A stretch of DNA of 9,046 nt from Methanoregula sp. UBA247 (GCA_002495055.1 DADR01000032.1:1-9046), one strand, 5' to 3'. Positions 1 to 5,596 are shown, counted from the first letter of the stretch. Notes: generated by a model not told the origin, from the sequence alone. A program made the numbers and translations.

Positions 1-989
1 ATATCGAGCTTCTCTGCAAGTTCCTTGTACCTGTTCCTGATGGTTACTTCGGTGACGCCCGCCACTTCAGCGACCTCGCGCTGGGTGCGGCGCTCGCCTC
101 CAAGGATGGAAGATATGTAGATGGCAGCTGCGGCAACACCGGTTGGGCCCCTGCCGCTCGTCAGTTCCCGTTCGCCGGCCTGACGGAGGATCTCCACAGC
201 CCGGCTCTGCACCTCTCCCTTGAGGGTGAGGCCCGAGCAGAACCGGGGCACATAGTCCAGCGGGGAGGTCGGCAGGAGCCTCAGGCCCAGCTCGCGGGAG
301 ATGAACCGGTAGGTCCTGCCGATCTCCTTTCTCGAGACCCGGGAGACTTCCGCAATCTCGTCAAGCGTGCGGGGCACGCTGCATTGCCGGCAGGCAGCAT
401 AGAGTGCCGCTGCTGCAACACCTTCGATGCTCCGGCCGCGGATCAGGTTCTTGTCGACCGCGTCACGGTACACGACAGCAGCGGTCTCACGGACGTTTCG
501 CGGGAGACCCAGTGCCGAGGCCATCCGGTCCAGTTCCGAGAGTGCAAACGCCAGGTTCCGCTCGGTCGCGTTGCTGACACGGATCCGGCGCTGCCATTTG
601 CGGAGCCGGTAGAGCTGTGCACGGTTCTTGGAAGATATTGCCCTGCCATACGAGTCACGGTTGCGCCAGTCAATCATGGTTGAAAGACCCTTGTCGTGGA
701 TCGTAAACGTCATAGGAGCCCCGACACGGGAACGCTTCATACGCTGGTCGTGGTCGAATGCCCGCCACTCGGGACCGCGATCTATGAAATCTCCGTCAAT
801 GACGAGACCGCAACCCTGGCAGACCAGTTCTGCCCGTTCATAGTCATGGACGAGTTGTCTGCCCCCGCACTCCGGGCAGACCGTTTCGGTATGATTTTCT
901 GCCTTTTTCTCGGTCTCTTTTCCCTTCGTGCGTAATTTGAGTGCTTCCCGTTCACTCTGAAGGACTTTTAATTTTTCAATTTCCTGCAT
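1..989 (-). CDS. tfb: Transcription initiation factor IIB (TFB), 3' end cut by window edge
   Basis: TFB binds the TBP-TATA complex and the BRE and recruits archaeal RNA polymerase at promoters. The reading frame starts at ATG 989-987 and stays open for 329 codons to the window edge. Only the last few residues should be missing, since the final visible residues (ELAEKLD) match the usual TFB end. A charged N-terminal stretch (1-35) precedes a zinc ribbon with CPEC at 38-41 and CQGC at 57-60. Next comes the B-finger/linker region (GPEWRAFDHDQRMKRSRVGAP area, 72-92), then two cyclin-like repeats at about 130-235 and 236-329. The second ends in the recognition helix region GVTEVTIRNRYKEL (311-324). 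A GGTGAT Shine-Dalgarno (995-1000) lies 5 nt before the start. It follows gar1 by 62 nt on the same strand and is probably cotranscribed with it. Family identity is certain; whether other TFB paralogues exist in the genome cannot be seen. Confidence 0.97.
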   Translation of the reverse strand, partial: MQEIEKLKVLQSEREALKLRTKGKETEKKAENHTETVCPECGGRQLVHDYERAELVCQGCGLVIDGDFIDRGPEWRAFDHDQRMKRSRVGAPMTFTIHDKGLSTMIDWRNRDSYGRAISSKNRAQLYRLRKWQRRIRVSNATERNLAFALSELDRMASALGLPRNVRETAAVVYRDAVDKNLIRGRSIEGVAAAALYAACRQCSVPRTLDEIAEVSRVSRKEIGRTYRFISRELGLRLLPTSPLDYVPRFCSGLTLKGEVQSRAVEILRQAGERELTSGRGPTGVAAAAIYISSILGGERRTQREVAEVAGVTEVTIRNRYKELAEKLD

Positions 990-994
990 CAACT

Positions 995-1000
995 ATCACC
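995..1000 (-). promoter_or_regulatory. Shine-Dalgarno of tfb
   Basis: The minus strand reads GGTGAT 5 nt before ATG 989. This is an exact match to the anti-SD at the archaeal 16S rRNA 3' end (AUCACC) and fixes the TFB start. Confidence 0.8.
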
Positions 1001-1051
1001 AATGTACAATTTCTCTCATTCGAGAACCGGGGTATCCCTGGTTATGTGCAA

Positions 1052-1276
1052 TCATTTTGCGAAGAGCTTTTCATTCGGCTGGACCGTGCATTTTTCCCGG
1101 CAGAGAACCTCCGCATAGGGTGCTTTGACATTGCCAAAGAGGTCCAGGATCTTTCCTACCGGTTTCATCCTGCGGTCAGTAACTTCACTGTATAATGAGG
1201 GAAGCTGGGCAGCATCACATTGTATAATGAGCATCCGATTGCCAATGGTACTCATCGCTCGACCCACAACTTTCAC
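1052..1276 (-). CDS. gar1: H/ACA RNA-protein complex component Gar1
   Basis: This 74-aa protein matches the single Gar1 domain of archaeal H/ACA ribonucleoproteins. Gar1 binds Cbf5 and helps guide-RNA-directed rRNA pseudouridylation by promoting substrate turnover. The Gar1 signature is visible: an N-terminal KVVGRAMSTIGNRMLI strand pair, then a conserved central block with VTDRRMKPVGKILDLFGNV at about 32-50 and KAPYAEV after it. The start chosen is GTG 1276. It keeps the family's opening K-x-x-G motif, which a start at the internal ATG 1255 would remove, and AAGGGTG (1281-1287) is positioned as a Shine-Dalgarno 4 nt upstream. A TATA box lies near 1321-1333. Transcription probably continues into tfb; gar1-tfb adjacency is known from other archaea. 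No Gly/Arg-rich tails are present, as expected for archaeal forms. Confidence 0.9.
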   Translation of the reverse strand: MKVVGRAMSTIGNRMLIIQCDAAQLPSLYSEVTDRRMKPVGKILDLFGNVKAPYAEVLCREKCTVQPNEKLFAK

Positions 1277-1320
1277 ACAACACCCTTAAGGATACAATGG
1301 TATCAGATTAATTTAGTAAT

Positions 1321-1333
1321 CTATATATATAAG
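1321..1333 (-). promoter_or_regulatory. TATA box for gar1-tfb
   Basis: The minus strand reads CTTATATATATAG, an excellent archaeal box A. Its centre is about 50 nt before the gar1 start, so transcription should begin near position 1300 and leave a short leader of about 24 nt that includes the gar1 Shine-Dalgarno. The rest of the 101-bp spacer (1277-1377) is AT-rich, has two further TTTAAA-type elements (1351-1372) and shows no gene. Confidence 0.7.
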
Positions 1334-1377
1334 ACAAACAGGTATTTAAACATTGCGTGAAGGTTTAAATAGAATTT

Positions 1378-2031
1378 TCAGGAATTAAGAAACCGGTCAA
1401 TATTTAAAGATATTACCTCTTTACACTCAGCATCAGTGAGTCCGGCTCCCTTTGCAACCACAAATTTCGCGCGCTCATCAAGCAGGTCGTGGGGGGCATG
1501 CGCGTCTGAATCCACCACGAGCTGGCATGCGGCTTCGCGTGCGACCTGAACAACATGACCGTTCGTCCGGTTATGCCCGCCCCGCGAGGTTATCTCAAGG
1601 GCGACACCATTTCGTGCGGCAAGTAGTGCATCATCGATGGTAATAAGCCCCGGGTGAGCAAGGACGTTTACGTATTTGCATCCGCACGCGGCATGGTTTG
1701 TCCCGACTGCAACCGGTTCAACCGGTGTTTCCCCATGGACTACAACGATGTCTGCCCCTGCAGAATTGGCTTTTTTAGCAAGGTCTGCTATCTGTGAAGG
1801 GGGGACATGCGTTATCTCCACTCCGCAGAGCAAGGTGACTCCAAAGAGCTTTGCGGATTCCTGAACCTGAATGAGTGATTCAATAACAGATAGGGTATTC
1901 GAGTGATCAACGTGATCAGTAATTGCGACCGTTGTATACCCAAGTACTGCCATCCTGCGGATTAATTCAATAGGCAGCATCTCCCCATCAGAAAGAATAG
2001 AGTGGGTATGAAGGTCATACAAACCACTCAT
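1378..2031 (-). CDS. PHP-domain metal-dependent phosphoesterase (histidinol-phosphatase-like)
   Basis: This 217-aa protein consists of a single PHP domain, a TIM-like barrel that hydrolyses phosphoester bonds with a cluster of metal ions. The metal-binding motifs occur in order: DLHTHS (6-11), TDH (38-40), GVEIT (70-74), HGE (99-101), AHPG (125-128), SRGGHN (149-154) and DSDAH (174-178). No key residue of the site seems to be missing. The family includes histidinol phosphatases, trpH-type nucleases and related enzymes, so the substrate cannot be assigned. The length fits a stand-alone archaeal PHP protein. ATG 2031 overlaps the srp19 stop (ATGA, 2028-2031), and GAGGTGA (2036-2042) precedes it, so translation is probably coupled to srp19. 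The functional link between the two genes is unknown. Confidence 0.88.
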   Translation of the reverse strand: MSGLYDLHTHSILSDGEMLPIELIRRMAVLGYTTVAITDHVDHSNTLSVIESLIQVQESAKLFGVTLLCGVEITHVPPSQIADLAKKANSAGADIVVVHGETPVEPVAVGTNHAACGCKYVNVLAHPGLITIDDALLAARNGVALEITSRGGHNRTNGHVVQVAREAACQLVVDSDAHAPHDLLDERAKFVVAKGAGLTDAECKEVISLNIDRFLNS

Positions 2032-2303
2032 TGTTTCACCTCAAGTCTCTGGGCAACTTTTTTGATGAGTGCCTCTTTACTCTCTTTCCATTCTGCAACA
2101 ATACGTCCTTCGCGCCGCATCCAGTGTGCGGGGTGGTGGTGGTCCTCAACCCTGCACGTCACTCCTGCACGTTTCAATGCGCGTTCGAGATCACTGATCA
2201 CCGGTGCCTTCGCACCGCGGCTCAGTGGCACTCTTCGTCCCTGACGCCGTGAATAAGAAGCGTTGAAGTAGCATGGATACAATATGCGCTCGCCTTCTAC
2301 CAT
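2028..2303 (-). CDS. srp19: Signal recognition particle protein SRP19
   Basis: SRP19 binds helices 6 and 8 of 7S RNA and promotes SRP54 loading in the archaeal and eukaryotic signal recognition particle, which targets nascent proteins to the membrane. The 91-aa product has the family N-terminus RILYPCYFNASYSRRQGRRVP (6-26), the mid-region LERALKRAG (39-47) and the conserved end HPAHWMRREGRIVAEW (57-72) followed by a basic helix (KESKEALIKKVAQRL, 73-87). Length is normal for archaea. The start at ATG 2303 keeps the conserved N-terminus. No Shine-Dalgarno is seen; the bases just upstream are pyrimidine-rich (TCCTCCTG). A TATA element is centred about 27 nt upstream, which together point to a leaderless mRNA. 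The PHP gene follows with a 4-nt overlap. Confidence 0.93.
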   Translation of the reverse strand: MVEGERILYPCYFNASYSRRQGRRVPLSRGAKAPVISDLERALKRAGVTCRVEDHHHPAHWMRREGRIVAEWKESKEALIKKVAQRLEVKQ

Positions 2304-2327
2304 TACAGGAGGATTTGTGGGTCAAGG

Positions 2328-2333
2328 TATAAA
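2328..2333. promoter_or_regulatory. Shared TATA element between srp19 and hypB
   Basis: The plus strand reads GG-TATAAA-C and the minus strand G-TTTATA-CC. This is the only convincing TATA-like element in the 54-bp divergent spacer. Its centre (2330.5) is 27.5 bp from both the srp19 start (2303) and the hypB start (2358), the usual TATA-to-transcription-start distance in archaea. Neither gene has a Shine-Dalgarno, so both mRNAs are predicted to be leaderless. That one element serves both directions is inference. Confidence 0.55.
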
Positions 2334-2357
2334 CAGTGTACGCTCGTACCTTGTACT

Positions 2358-3005
2358 ATGCATCATATCGACGTCAGGATTGAGAAGGATATTTACGACG
2401 TCAACAACGCCCTTGCTGACAATAATGCGAAAAATTTAACAGACCATGACGTACGGGCATTCGACCTTCTGGGAGCTATTGGTTCAGGAAAAACTGCACT
2501 TATCGAGCGTCTTGTCCCCCTGCTTACAAAAAAAGGGTTGCGTGCGGGAGCTATTGCCGGTGATGTCTATGGTGACGATGATTTCAAGAGGATTGTAGCC
2601 CTTGGTATCCCGGCATTCAATGCAAACACCGGTAAGGAATGTCACCTGGATGCCCACCTCGTAGAACATGCGATTGAACACCTTCCGCTCAATGATATTG
2701 ATATACTTTTTATTGAGAACGTGGGCAATATGGTCTGCCCGACGGATTTCCGTCTGGGGGCAGAAAAGAGAATCGTCATTGTGAGTTCAACGGAAGGCGA
2801 TGACGTAGTGAACAAACATCCAATGATGTTCCGTGACTGCACCATCGGGGTTATCAACAAGATTGATCTCGCTCCCCTTGTTGGGGCAAATATCGACCGG
2901 ATGGAATCAGACATCCACCGGTATAATCCCCGGATGCCGGTATTCAGAACGAATCTGAAGACCGGTGATGGTATCGCTGCACTTCTTGATACCCTTCTTG
3001 CATGA
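2358..3005 (+). CDS. hypB: Hydrogenase nickel incorporation GTPase HypB
   Basis: HypB is a dimeric GTPase that, with HypA, delivers nickel to the large subunit of [NiFe] hydrogenases. The 215-aa protein begins with the archaeal HypB leader (MHHIDVRIEKDIYDVNN) and lacks the His-rich N-terminal store of some bacterial forms. The P-loop is GAIGSGKT (39-46), followed by GDVYGDDD (68-75) and the metal/dimer-interface residues C95-H96 in GKECHLDA (92-99) and C127 in GNMVCP. These are the positions I recall as zinc ligands in Methanocaldococcus jannaschii HypB. The base-recognition motif is NKID (167-170). The start is ATG 2358; no Shine-Dalgarno is present, and the TATA element lies 27 bp upstream, suggesting a leaderless transcript. 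hypA is not adjacent, unlike in many hyp operons; the gene stands alone between srp19 and rps8e. Confidence 0.95.
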   Translation: MHHIDVRIEKDIYDVNNALADNNAKNLTDHDVRAFDLLGAIGSGKTALIERLVPLLTKKGLRAGAIAGDVYGDDDFKRIVALGIPAFNANTGKECHLDAHLVEHAIEHLPLNDIDILFIENVGNMVCPTDFRLGAEKRIVIVSSTEGDDVVNKHPMMFRDCTIGVINKIDLAPLVGANIDRMESDIHRYNPRMPVFRTNLKTGDGIAALLDTLLA

Positions 3006-3040
3006 ATATTTAAACAGTGATCTGCAAAAGGAAGGGTTTC

Positions 3041-3064
3041 TTGTTTTTTCACCAGAATTTTTTT
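3041..3064 (+). terminator. Oligo-T terminator after hypB
   Basis: Two T-runs, TTGTTTTTTC (3041-3050) and seven T at 3058-3064, begin about 35 nt after the hypB stop. Archaeal RNA polymerase terminates at such runs without a hairpin, and none is evident here. Confidence 0.6.
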
Positions 3065-3130
3065 AGGAAACTCATGGAAGCTGCAATTTCTCCGAAACTG
3101 GTGCGCGAATAGGGAAGCAACCGGGAAATA

Positions 3131-3158
3131 CTATAAATAATTCTGAAGGGAATATATA
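3131..3158 (+). promoter_or_regulatory. Promoter region of rps8e with two TATA candidates
   Basis: CTATAAATAA (3131-3140) and AATATATAGA (3151-3160) are both TATA-like. The second has its core at 3153-3158 and would start transcription near 3182, giving a leader of about 29 nt that keeps the GAGTGA Shine-Dalgarno (3201-3206). I see no gene elsewhere in the spacer 3006-3210. Confidence 0.55.
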
Positions 3159-3210
3159 GAGCACCATCTTCGGGACAGGTTTCCGCAGAAATATTATTGA
3201 GAGTGACATC

Positions 3211-3588
3211 ATGCAGTGGCAAGGAGAATCAGTACGAAAGATAACCGGGGGCAGGCGCCGCCCGGCACAAATGAAGCGGAGAACGGAGATCGGGCTCGCA
3301 CCCGCAGACACTCATATCGCTGAAGACCGGAGAAAGAATATCCGTACTACCGGTGCAAACCAGAAAGTCCGTGCGCTCCGTGCAAGCTTTGCGAATGTGA
3401 CTAATCTCACAAACGGCGAATGTAAAAAAGTTAAGATCGCGAGTGTTGTTGAGAATGGGGCAAACCCGAACTATGTGCGGCGAAATCTGCTGACAAAAGG
3501 CGCAATCATCAAGACTGAGATCGGAAATGCCCGTATCATGAGCCGCCCCGGTCAGGATGGCGTCATCAACGCGGTGTTACTCGAATAA
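3211..3588 (+). CDS. rps8e: Small ribosomal subunit protein S8e
   Basis: S8e is an archaeal/eukaryotic 30S subunit protein absent from bacteria. The 125-aa product shows the family pattern throughout: MQWQGESVRKITGGRRRPAQ (1-20), the basic segment with KRRTEIGLAPADTHI (23-37), RTTGANQKVRALRA (45-58), VVENGANPNYVRRN (80-93), LLTKGAIIKTEIGNARI (94-110) and the terminal SRPGQDGVINAVLLE (111-125). Length is normal for archaea. GAGTGA lies 4 nt before ATG 3211. The gene appears to be transcribed alone from its own TATA box and is followed by T-runs. I note no missing conserved region. Confidence 0.97.
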   Translation: MQWQGESVRKITGGRRRPAQMKRRTEIGLAPADTHIAEDRRKNIRTTGANQKVRALRASFANVTNLTNGECKKVKIASVVENGANPNYVRRNLLTKGAIIKTEIGNARIMSRPGQDGVINAVLLE

Positions 3589-3629
3589 CCTGAATATATC
3601 ACAAACCAGATTTATTGAAAATCATTTTT

Positions 3630-3655
3630 TATTCTCGCAGTGTCGCTTTTTGTTG
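3630..3655 (+). terminator. T-rich terminator after rps8e
   Basis: Runs of six and five T (ATTTTTTATT and GCTTTTTGTTG) lie about 40-65 nt after the S8e stop. This matches the oligo-T type of archaeal termination, and there is no clear hairpin. Confidence 0.5.
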
Positions 3656-3668
3656 AGAGTGCACAACC

Positions 3669-3691
3669 GGTATCAATATACCCTGATCAGG
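3669..3691. repeat. Two adjacent palindromes upstream of the 3756 gene
   Basis: GGTAT-CAAT-ATACC (3669-3682) is a 5-bp inverted repeat with a 4-nt spacer. It is followed, sharing one base, by the perfect 10-bp palindrome CCTGATCAGG (3682-3691). They lie 65-87 bp before the ATG of the next gene. They could form an operator for a dimeric regulator, but short palindromes also occur by chance. Confidence 0.35.
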
Positions 3692-3755
3692 AAAAGTGCG
3701 TTCAATCTTACAATTCAGCAATCTTTTTTCTTTAATACCCGCACATAGTCTAGTT

Positions 3756-4178
3756 ATGCGAAGGATCTATTATCGTTTCCCGCAGCGGGTGGATCTGTCG
3801 TTTGCCATGGGAATGCCGTTTAATGAAACGCTGAACTATATCGCAGATCTTGATAATACCGAGGCAACCAGGACCACAGGAAAGGAACTGGTGAAGGTAA
3901 AAACCCGGGTAAAGATCGCAATAGACCGAGCGACATTTGGGGATATCACTCCGGATGTCCGGCGCCCGGGAGCGATCACGGAAGCTGTCGATATGCAGGT
4001 TTCCCTGCTTGCGCTTGCACTTCGTGGCGGTGGAAAGGTTCCGATTGCAAATGATGTCTTCTACCTGCGACTGACCGATCAGGTATCACGGACCGATATT
4101 GATATTGCAAAGGAAGGGCGCGGTGAGGGACTGGACGCCCTGGACCTGAAAAAGATTCTTCTGGGTGCCCCGAAGTGA
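3756..4178 (+). CDS. Unrecognised conserved-looking protein, coupled to DUF2240 gene
   Basis: I do not recognise this 140-aa protein. It is mixed alpha/beta in appearance and soluble: no signal peptide, no membrane segment and no Cys. Its N-terminus is basic/aromatic (MRRIYYRFPQRVDL), and the middle is rich in charged residues (GKELVKVKTRVKIAIDR, 42-58). A small glycine-rich turn RGGGK lies near 89-93, and the C-terminus has ALDLKKILLG. The ATG at 3756 is preferred over a GTG at 3696, because the 20 codons between them lie in AT-rich, promoter-like DNA with T-runs. No Shine-Dalgarno is visible, and CTTTAATAC (3730-3738) could be a TATA element for a leaderless or nearly leaderless mRNA. Its stop overlaps the GTG start of the DUF2240 gene (GTGA, 4175-4178), so the two products are probably made together. 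The coupling and coding-like codon use make it a real gene; the function is unknown. Confidence 0.82.
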   Translation: MRRIYYRFPQRVDLSFAMGMPFNETLNYIADLDNTEATRTTGKELVKVKTRVKIAIDRATFGDITPDVRRPGAITEAVDMQVSLLALALRGGGKVPIANDVFYLRLTDQVSRTDIDIAKEGRGEGLDALDLKKILLGAPK

Positions 4179-4636
4179 CGATCCAAACCACGGTTGCAGC
4201 ACCCTTCAAGCACACCCGGAAACCGGGAATGCGAAAGAACGAGCTGGTCTATTATTATGCATTTGACCGGAAGTGGATGAGTACTGAGCAGGCAAATATG
4301 CTTCTCCAACGGGCAGAGGAAGCCGGTCTTCTCGGGCTGGAGAATGGGATTTTTACTCCCCGTTTCGATCTCTCGGGAATTACCATCCCAGTTGGTTTCA
4401 AACCTACTTCTTCCATCTTTGAGCGTAATGATCCCTCGCAGGAACTGATTGGCAGGATTGCACAGGCAAAAGGCATAGAGGAAACCGAAGTGGTTTCTGA
4501 GATGAACCGGATCATAAAAGAGGGATTCGACGGGCATCTCCTCCCCGCCGCAGCACTGGTTCTTCTTGCAAAAAAATACCATGTGCCCTTCAAAGACTTA
4601 AGGGAAGCGCTCATTGGAAGTGTGAAAAAAGGGTAG
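4175..4636 (+). CDS. DUF2240 family archaeal protein
   Basis: This 153-aa protein resembles the archaeal DUF2240 family, which has no established function. The resemblance is the opening VAAPFKHTRKPGMRKNELVYYYAFDRKWMS pattern (7-36), the helix TEQANMLLQRAEEAGLL (37-53), the segment FTPRFDLSGITIPVGFKPT (60-78) and a C-terminal helical part with AAALVLLAKKYHVPFKDLREAL (125-146). The N-terminal third looks like a winged-helix or similar small helical fold, which is inference. The start is GTG 4175, overlapping the previous gene by 4 nt, with GGGTG (4163-4167) placed 7 nt upstream as a Shine-Dalgarno. It is cytosolic, with no signal or membrane segment. Its place next to S8e hints at a housekeeping role, but this is weak evidence. 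The family call is from memory. Confidence 0.8.
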   Translation: MTIQTTVAAPFKHTRKPGMRKNELVYYYAFDRKWMSTEQANMLLQRAEEAGLLGLENGIFTPRFDLSGITIPVGFKPTSSIFERNDPSQELIGRIAQAKGIEETEVVSEMNRIIKEGFDGHLLPAAALVLLAKKYHVPFKDLREALIGSVKKG

Positions 4637-4727
4637 ATATTCACTGTAGATGTTTACGGTATTCCATCCCCTTTCCGGATATGGTCAAACCAGGTTTTAA
4701 CAACAAAGTATTTCGCTCATTTATCGC

Positions 4728-4735
4728 TTATATAT
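4728..4735 (+). promoter_or_regulatory. TATA box upstream of the lipoprotein gene
   Basis: The sequence TTATATAT in the context CGCTTATATATC is a near-ideal archaeal box A. Transcription should start near 4755-4760, giving a leader of about 80 nt before the lipoprotein ATG. That leader holds a possible 25-codon ORF. The rest of the spacer 4637-4763 shows no gene. Confidence 0.65.
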
Positions 4736-4763
4736 CAATAAACAAGTGTGATGAGGTATATTC

Positions 4764-4841
4764 ATGGCGACAAACAGAAAGGATCTGTGGGATAATCCCC
4801 GGGTATTGCTGCACTTATTTTCAGGAGAAGGATCTTCATGA
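4764..4841 (+). CDS. Possible 25-aa leader ORF before the lipoprotein gene
   Basis: ATG 4764 opens a 25-codon frame (MATNRKDLWDNPRVLLHLFS, then GEGSS) that ends at TGA 4839-4841. The stop overlaps the lipoprotein start as ATGA. GAGGT (4754-4758) lies 5 nt before its ATG, a good Shine-Dalgarno if the transcript starts early enough to include it; the predicted start near 4755-4760 leaves this open. The overlap and Shine-Dalgarno suggest a translated leader peptide or a coupled small protein. The length is too short for coding statistics, and the lipoprotein has a ribosome binding site of its own (AGGAGAAGGAT, 4823-4833), so this may also be chance. Confidence 0.35.
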   Translation: MATNRKDLWDNPRVLLHLFSGEGSS

Positions 4842-5287
4842 CCAGAAACTGGGTAGCGACCCTTGTAATTCTATCCCTTGTAGGAATTGTACTCTTGAGT
4901 GGTTGTACAAGTCAGCCATCTACGCCACAGACAACTACCATACCGACAGGGTCCAGTGCCCAACAGACGCAATCCATCGGCGATATAACTGTTAAGCCAA
5001 CCACCCAGGTAACTATTCCGGTTACCGGTGTATTTGTCAAGGTCAGTTATCTCGGTTCCTTTAACGGGACGTATGGTATGAAAAACGCAATGCAACAAGT
5101 GAGAAATTCCGGTGTGCGGGTGTATGAAATCATTAACGCGACAGGAGACGTTACTGCAACCTTCTCCAAACTGGATGGGTCGGCAAAGCATGACATATCG
5201 GTCGAGTTATGGAAAAACGGGAAATCGTTAACGTCTGCAACGAACTCAACACCCTTTGGCAAAGTCAGTATCAGCTATAAGGTCTGA
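4838..5287 (+). CDS. Small secreted lipoprotein of unknown function
   Basis: This 149-aa protein has an N-terminal hydrophobic helix (V6-L20) after a short basic start (MTRNW) and a lipobox LLSGC (19-23), so it is predicted to be exported and lipid-anchored at C23. A Thr/Ser/Gln/Pro-rich linker (24-60) of the kind common in archaeal surface proteins follows. The rest (61-149) is a compact domain that looks beta-rich, with GVFVKVSYLGSFNGTYG, VRVYEIINATGDVTATFSK and DISVELWKNGKSLTSATNST. NGT, NAT and NST sequons (74-76, 100-102 and 136-138) could be N-glycosylated. The pattern recalls small exported proteins I have seen in methanogens, but no function is known to me. The start at ATG 4838 has AGGAGAAGGAT (4823-4833) upstream. 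A T-rich terminator follows the stop. Confidence 0.88.
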   Translation: MTRNWVATLVILSLVGIVLLSGCTSQPSTPQTTTIPTGSSAQQTQSIGDITVKPTTQVTIPVTGVFVKVSYLGSFNGTYGMKNAMQQVRNSGVRVYEIINATGDVTATFSKLDGSAKHDISVELWKNGKSLTSATNSTPFGKVSISYKV

Positions 5288-5290
5288 TAA

Positions 5291-5309
5291 TTTTCCTCTC
5301 TCTTTTTTA
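5291..5309 (+). terminator. Pyrimidine/oligo-T terminator after the lipoprotein gene
   Basis: TTTTCCTCTCTCTTTTTTA begins 3 nt after the stop codon and ends in six T. No hairpin is needed for archaeal termination of this type. Confidence 0.6.
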
Positions 5310-5401
5310 TCTATTGGTGACATGGAAAGCCCATGCTATGATTAGAGCACAGTTTTCCGTAGGGTAAAATCGTTTTTCCCCTGTTTTTCATTCCCCCTAA
5401 A

Positions 5402-5423
5402 AACGGTGAAACGGGAAACCGTT
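5402..5423 (+). repeat. Inverted repeat with an alternative GAAA-loop hairpin
   Basis: AACGGT (5402-5407) pairs with ACCGTT (5418-5423) across a 10-nt loop. Inside the same stretch ACGG-GAAA-CCGT (5411-5422) forms a shorter stem closed by a GNRA-type tetraloop. The two stems share bases and exclude each other. It lies about 115 nt after the lipoprotein stop and 280 nt before the next gene. Confidence 0.4.
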
Positions 5424-5576
5424 GAAGAGTGATCAACTATCCTCAAACCTGACGAAGGGGGATCTCCTCTCGCTCATAGTTTTTGAAGAAGGGGACCGTT
5501 CCGCAATAGCCGGTTCGAGGTATTTCTTTTTGCCGGTGAATGTTAATCGCGGCGGATAATCTGAATTCCCGTGATT

Positions 5577-5596
5577 AATATATGTTAAATATATAC
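5577..5596 (+). promoter_or_regulatory. TATA-box region upstream of the PepSY-like gene
   Basis: Two candidates, TTAATATATG and TTAAATATATAC, lie in the AT-rich segment 5571-5640. Either would start transcription at about 5610-5620 and leave a leader of about 80-90 nt before ATG 5702. Which one is used cannot be decided from the sequence. Confidence 0.45.

Noticed and set aside
2642..3052. Minus-strand 136-codon open frame
   Set aside because: It is fully antisense to hypB, whose motifs are all intact.
3696..3755. Upstream GTG start extending the 140-aa protein by 20 residues
   Set aside because: The stretch is AT-rich with T-runs and promoter-like sequence, the extra residues look unlike the rest of the protein, and no ribosome binding site precedes it.
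4079..4582. Minus-strand 167-codon open frame
   Set aside because: It is antisense to the coupled 3756/DUF2240 genes, which have ribosome binding site and overlap support; the frame has no such support.
5427..5455. C/D-box guide RNA candidate (GTGATCA followed by CTGA)
   Set aside because: The box C match is imperfect, and no C' box or second D box lies at the expected spacing.
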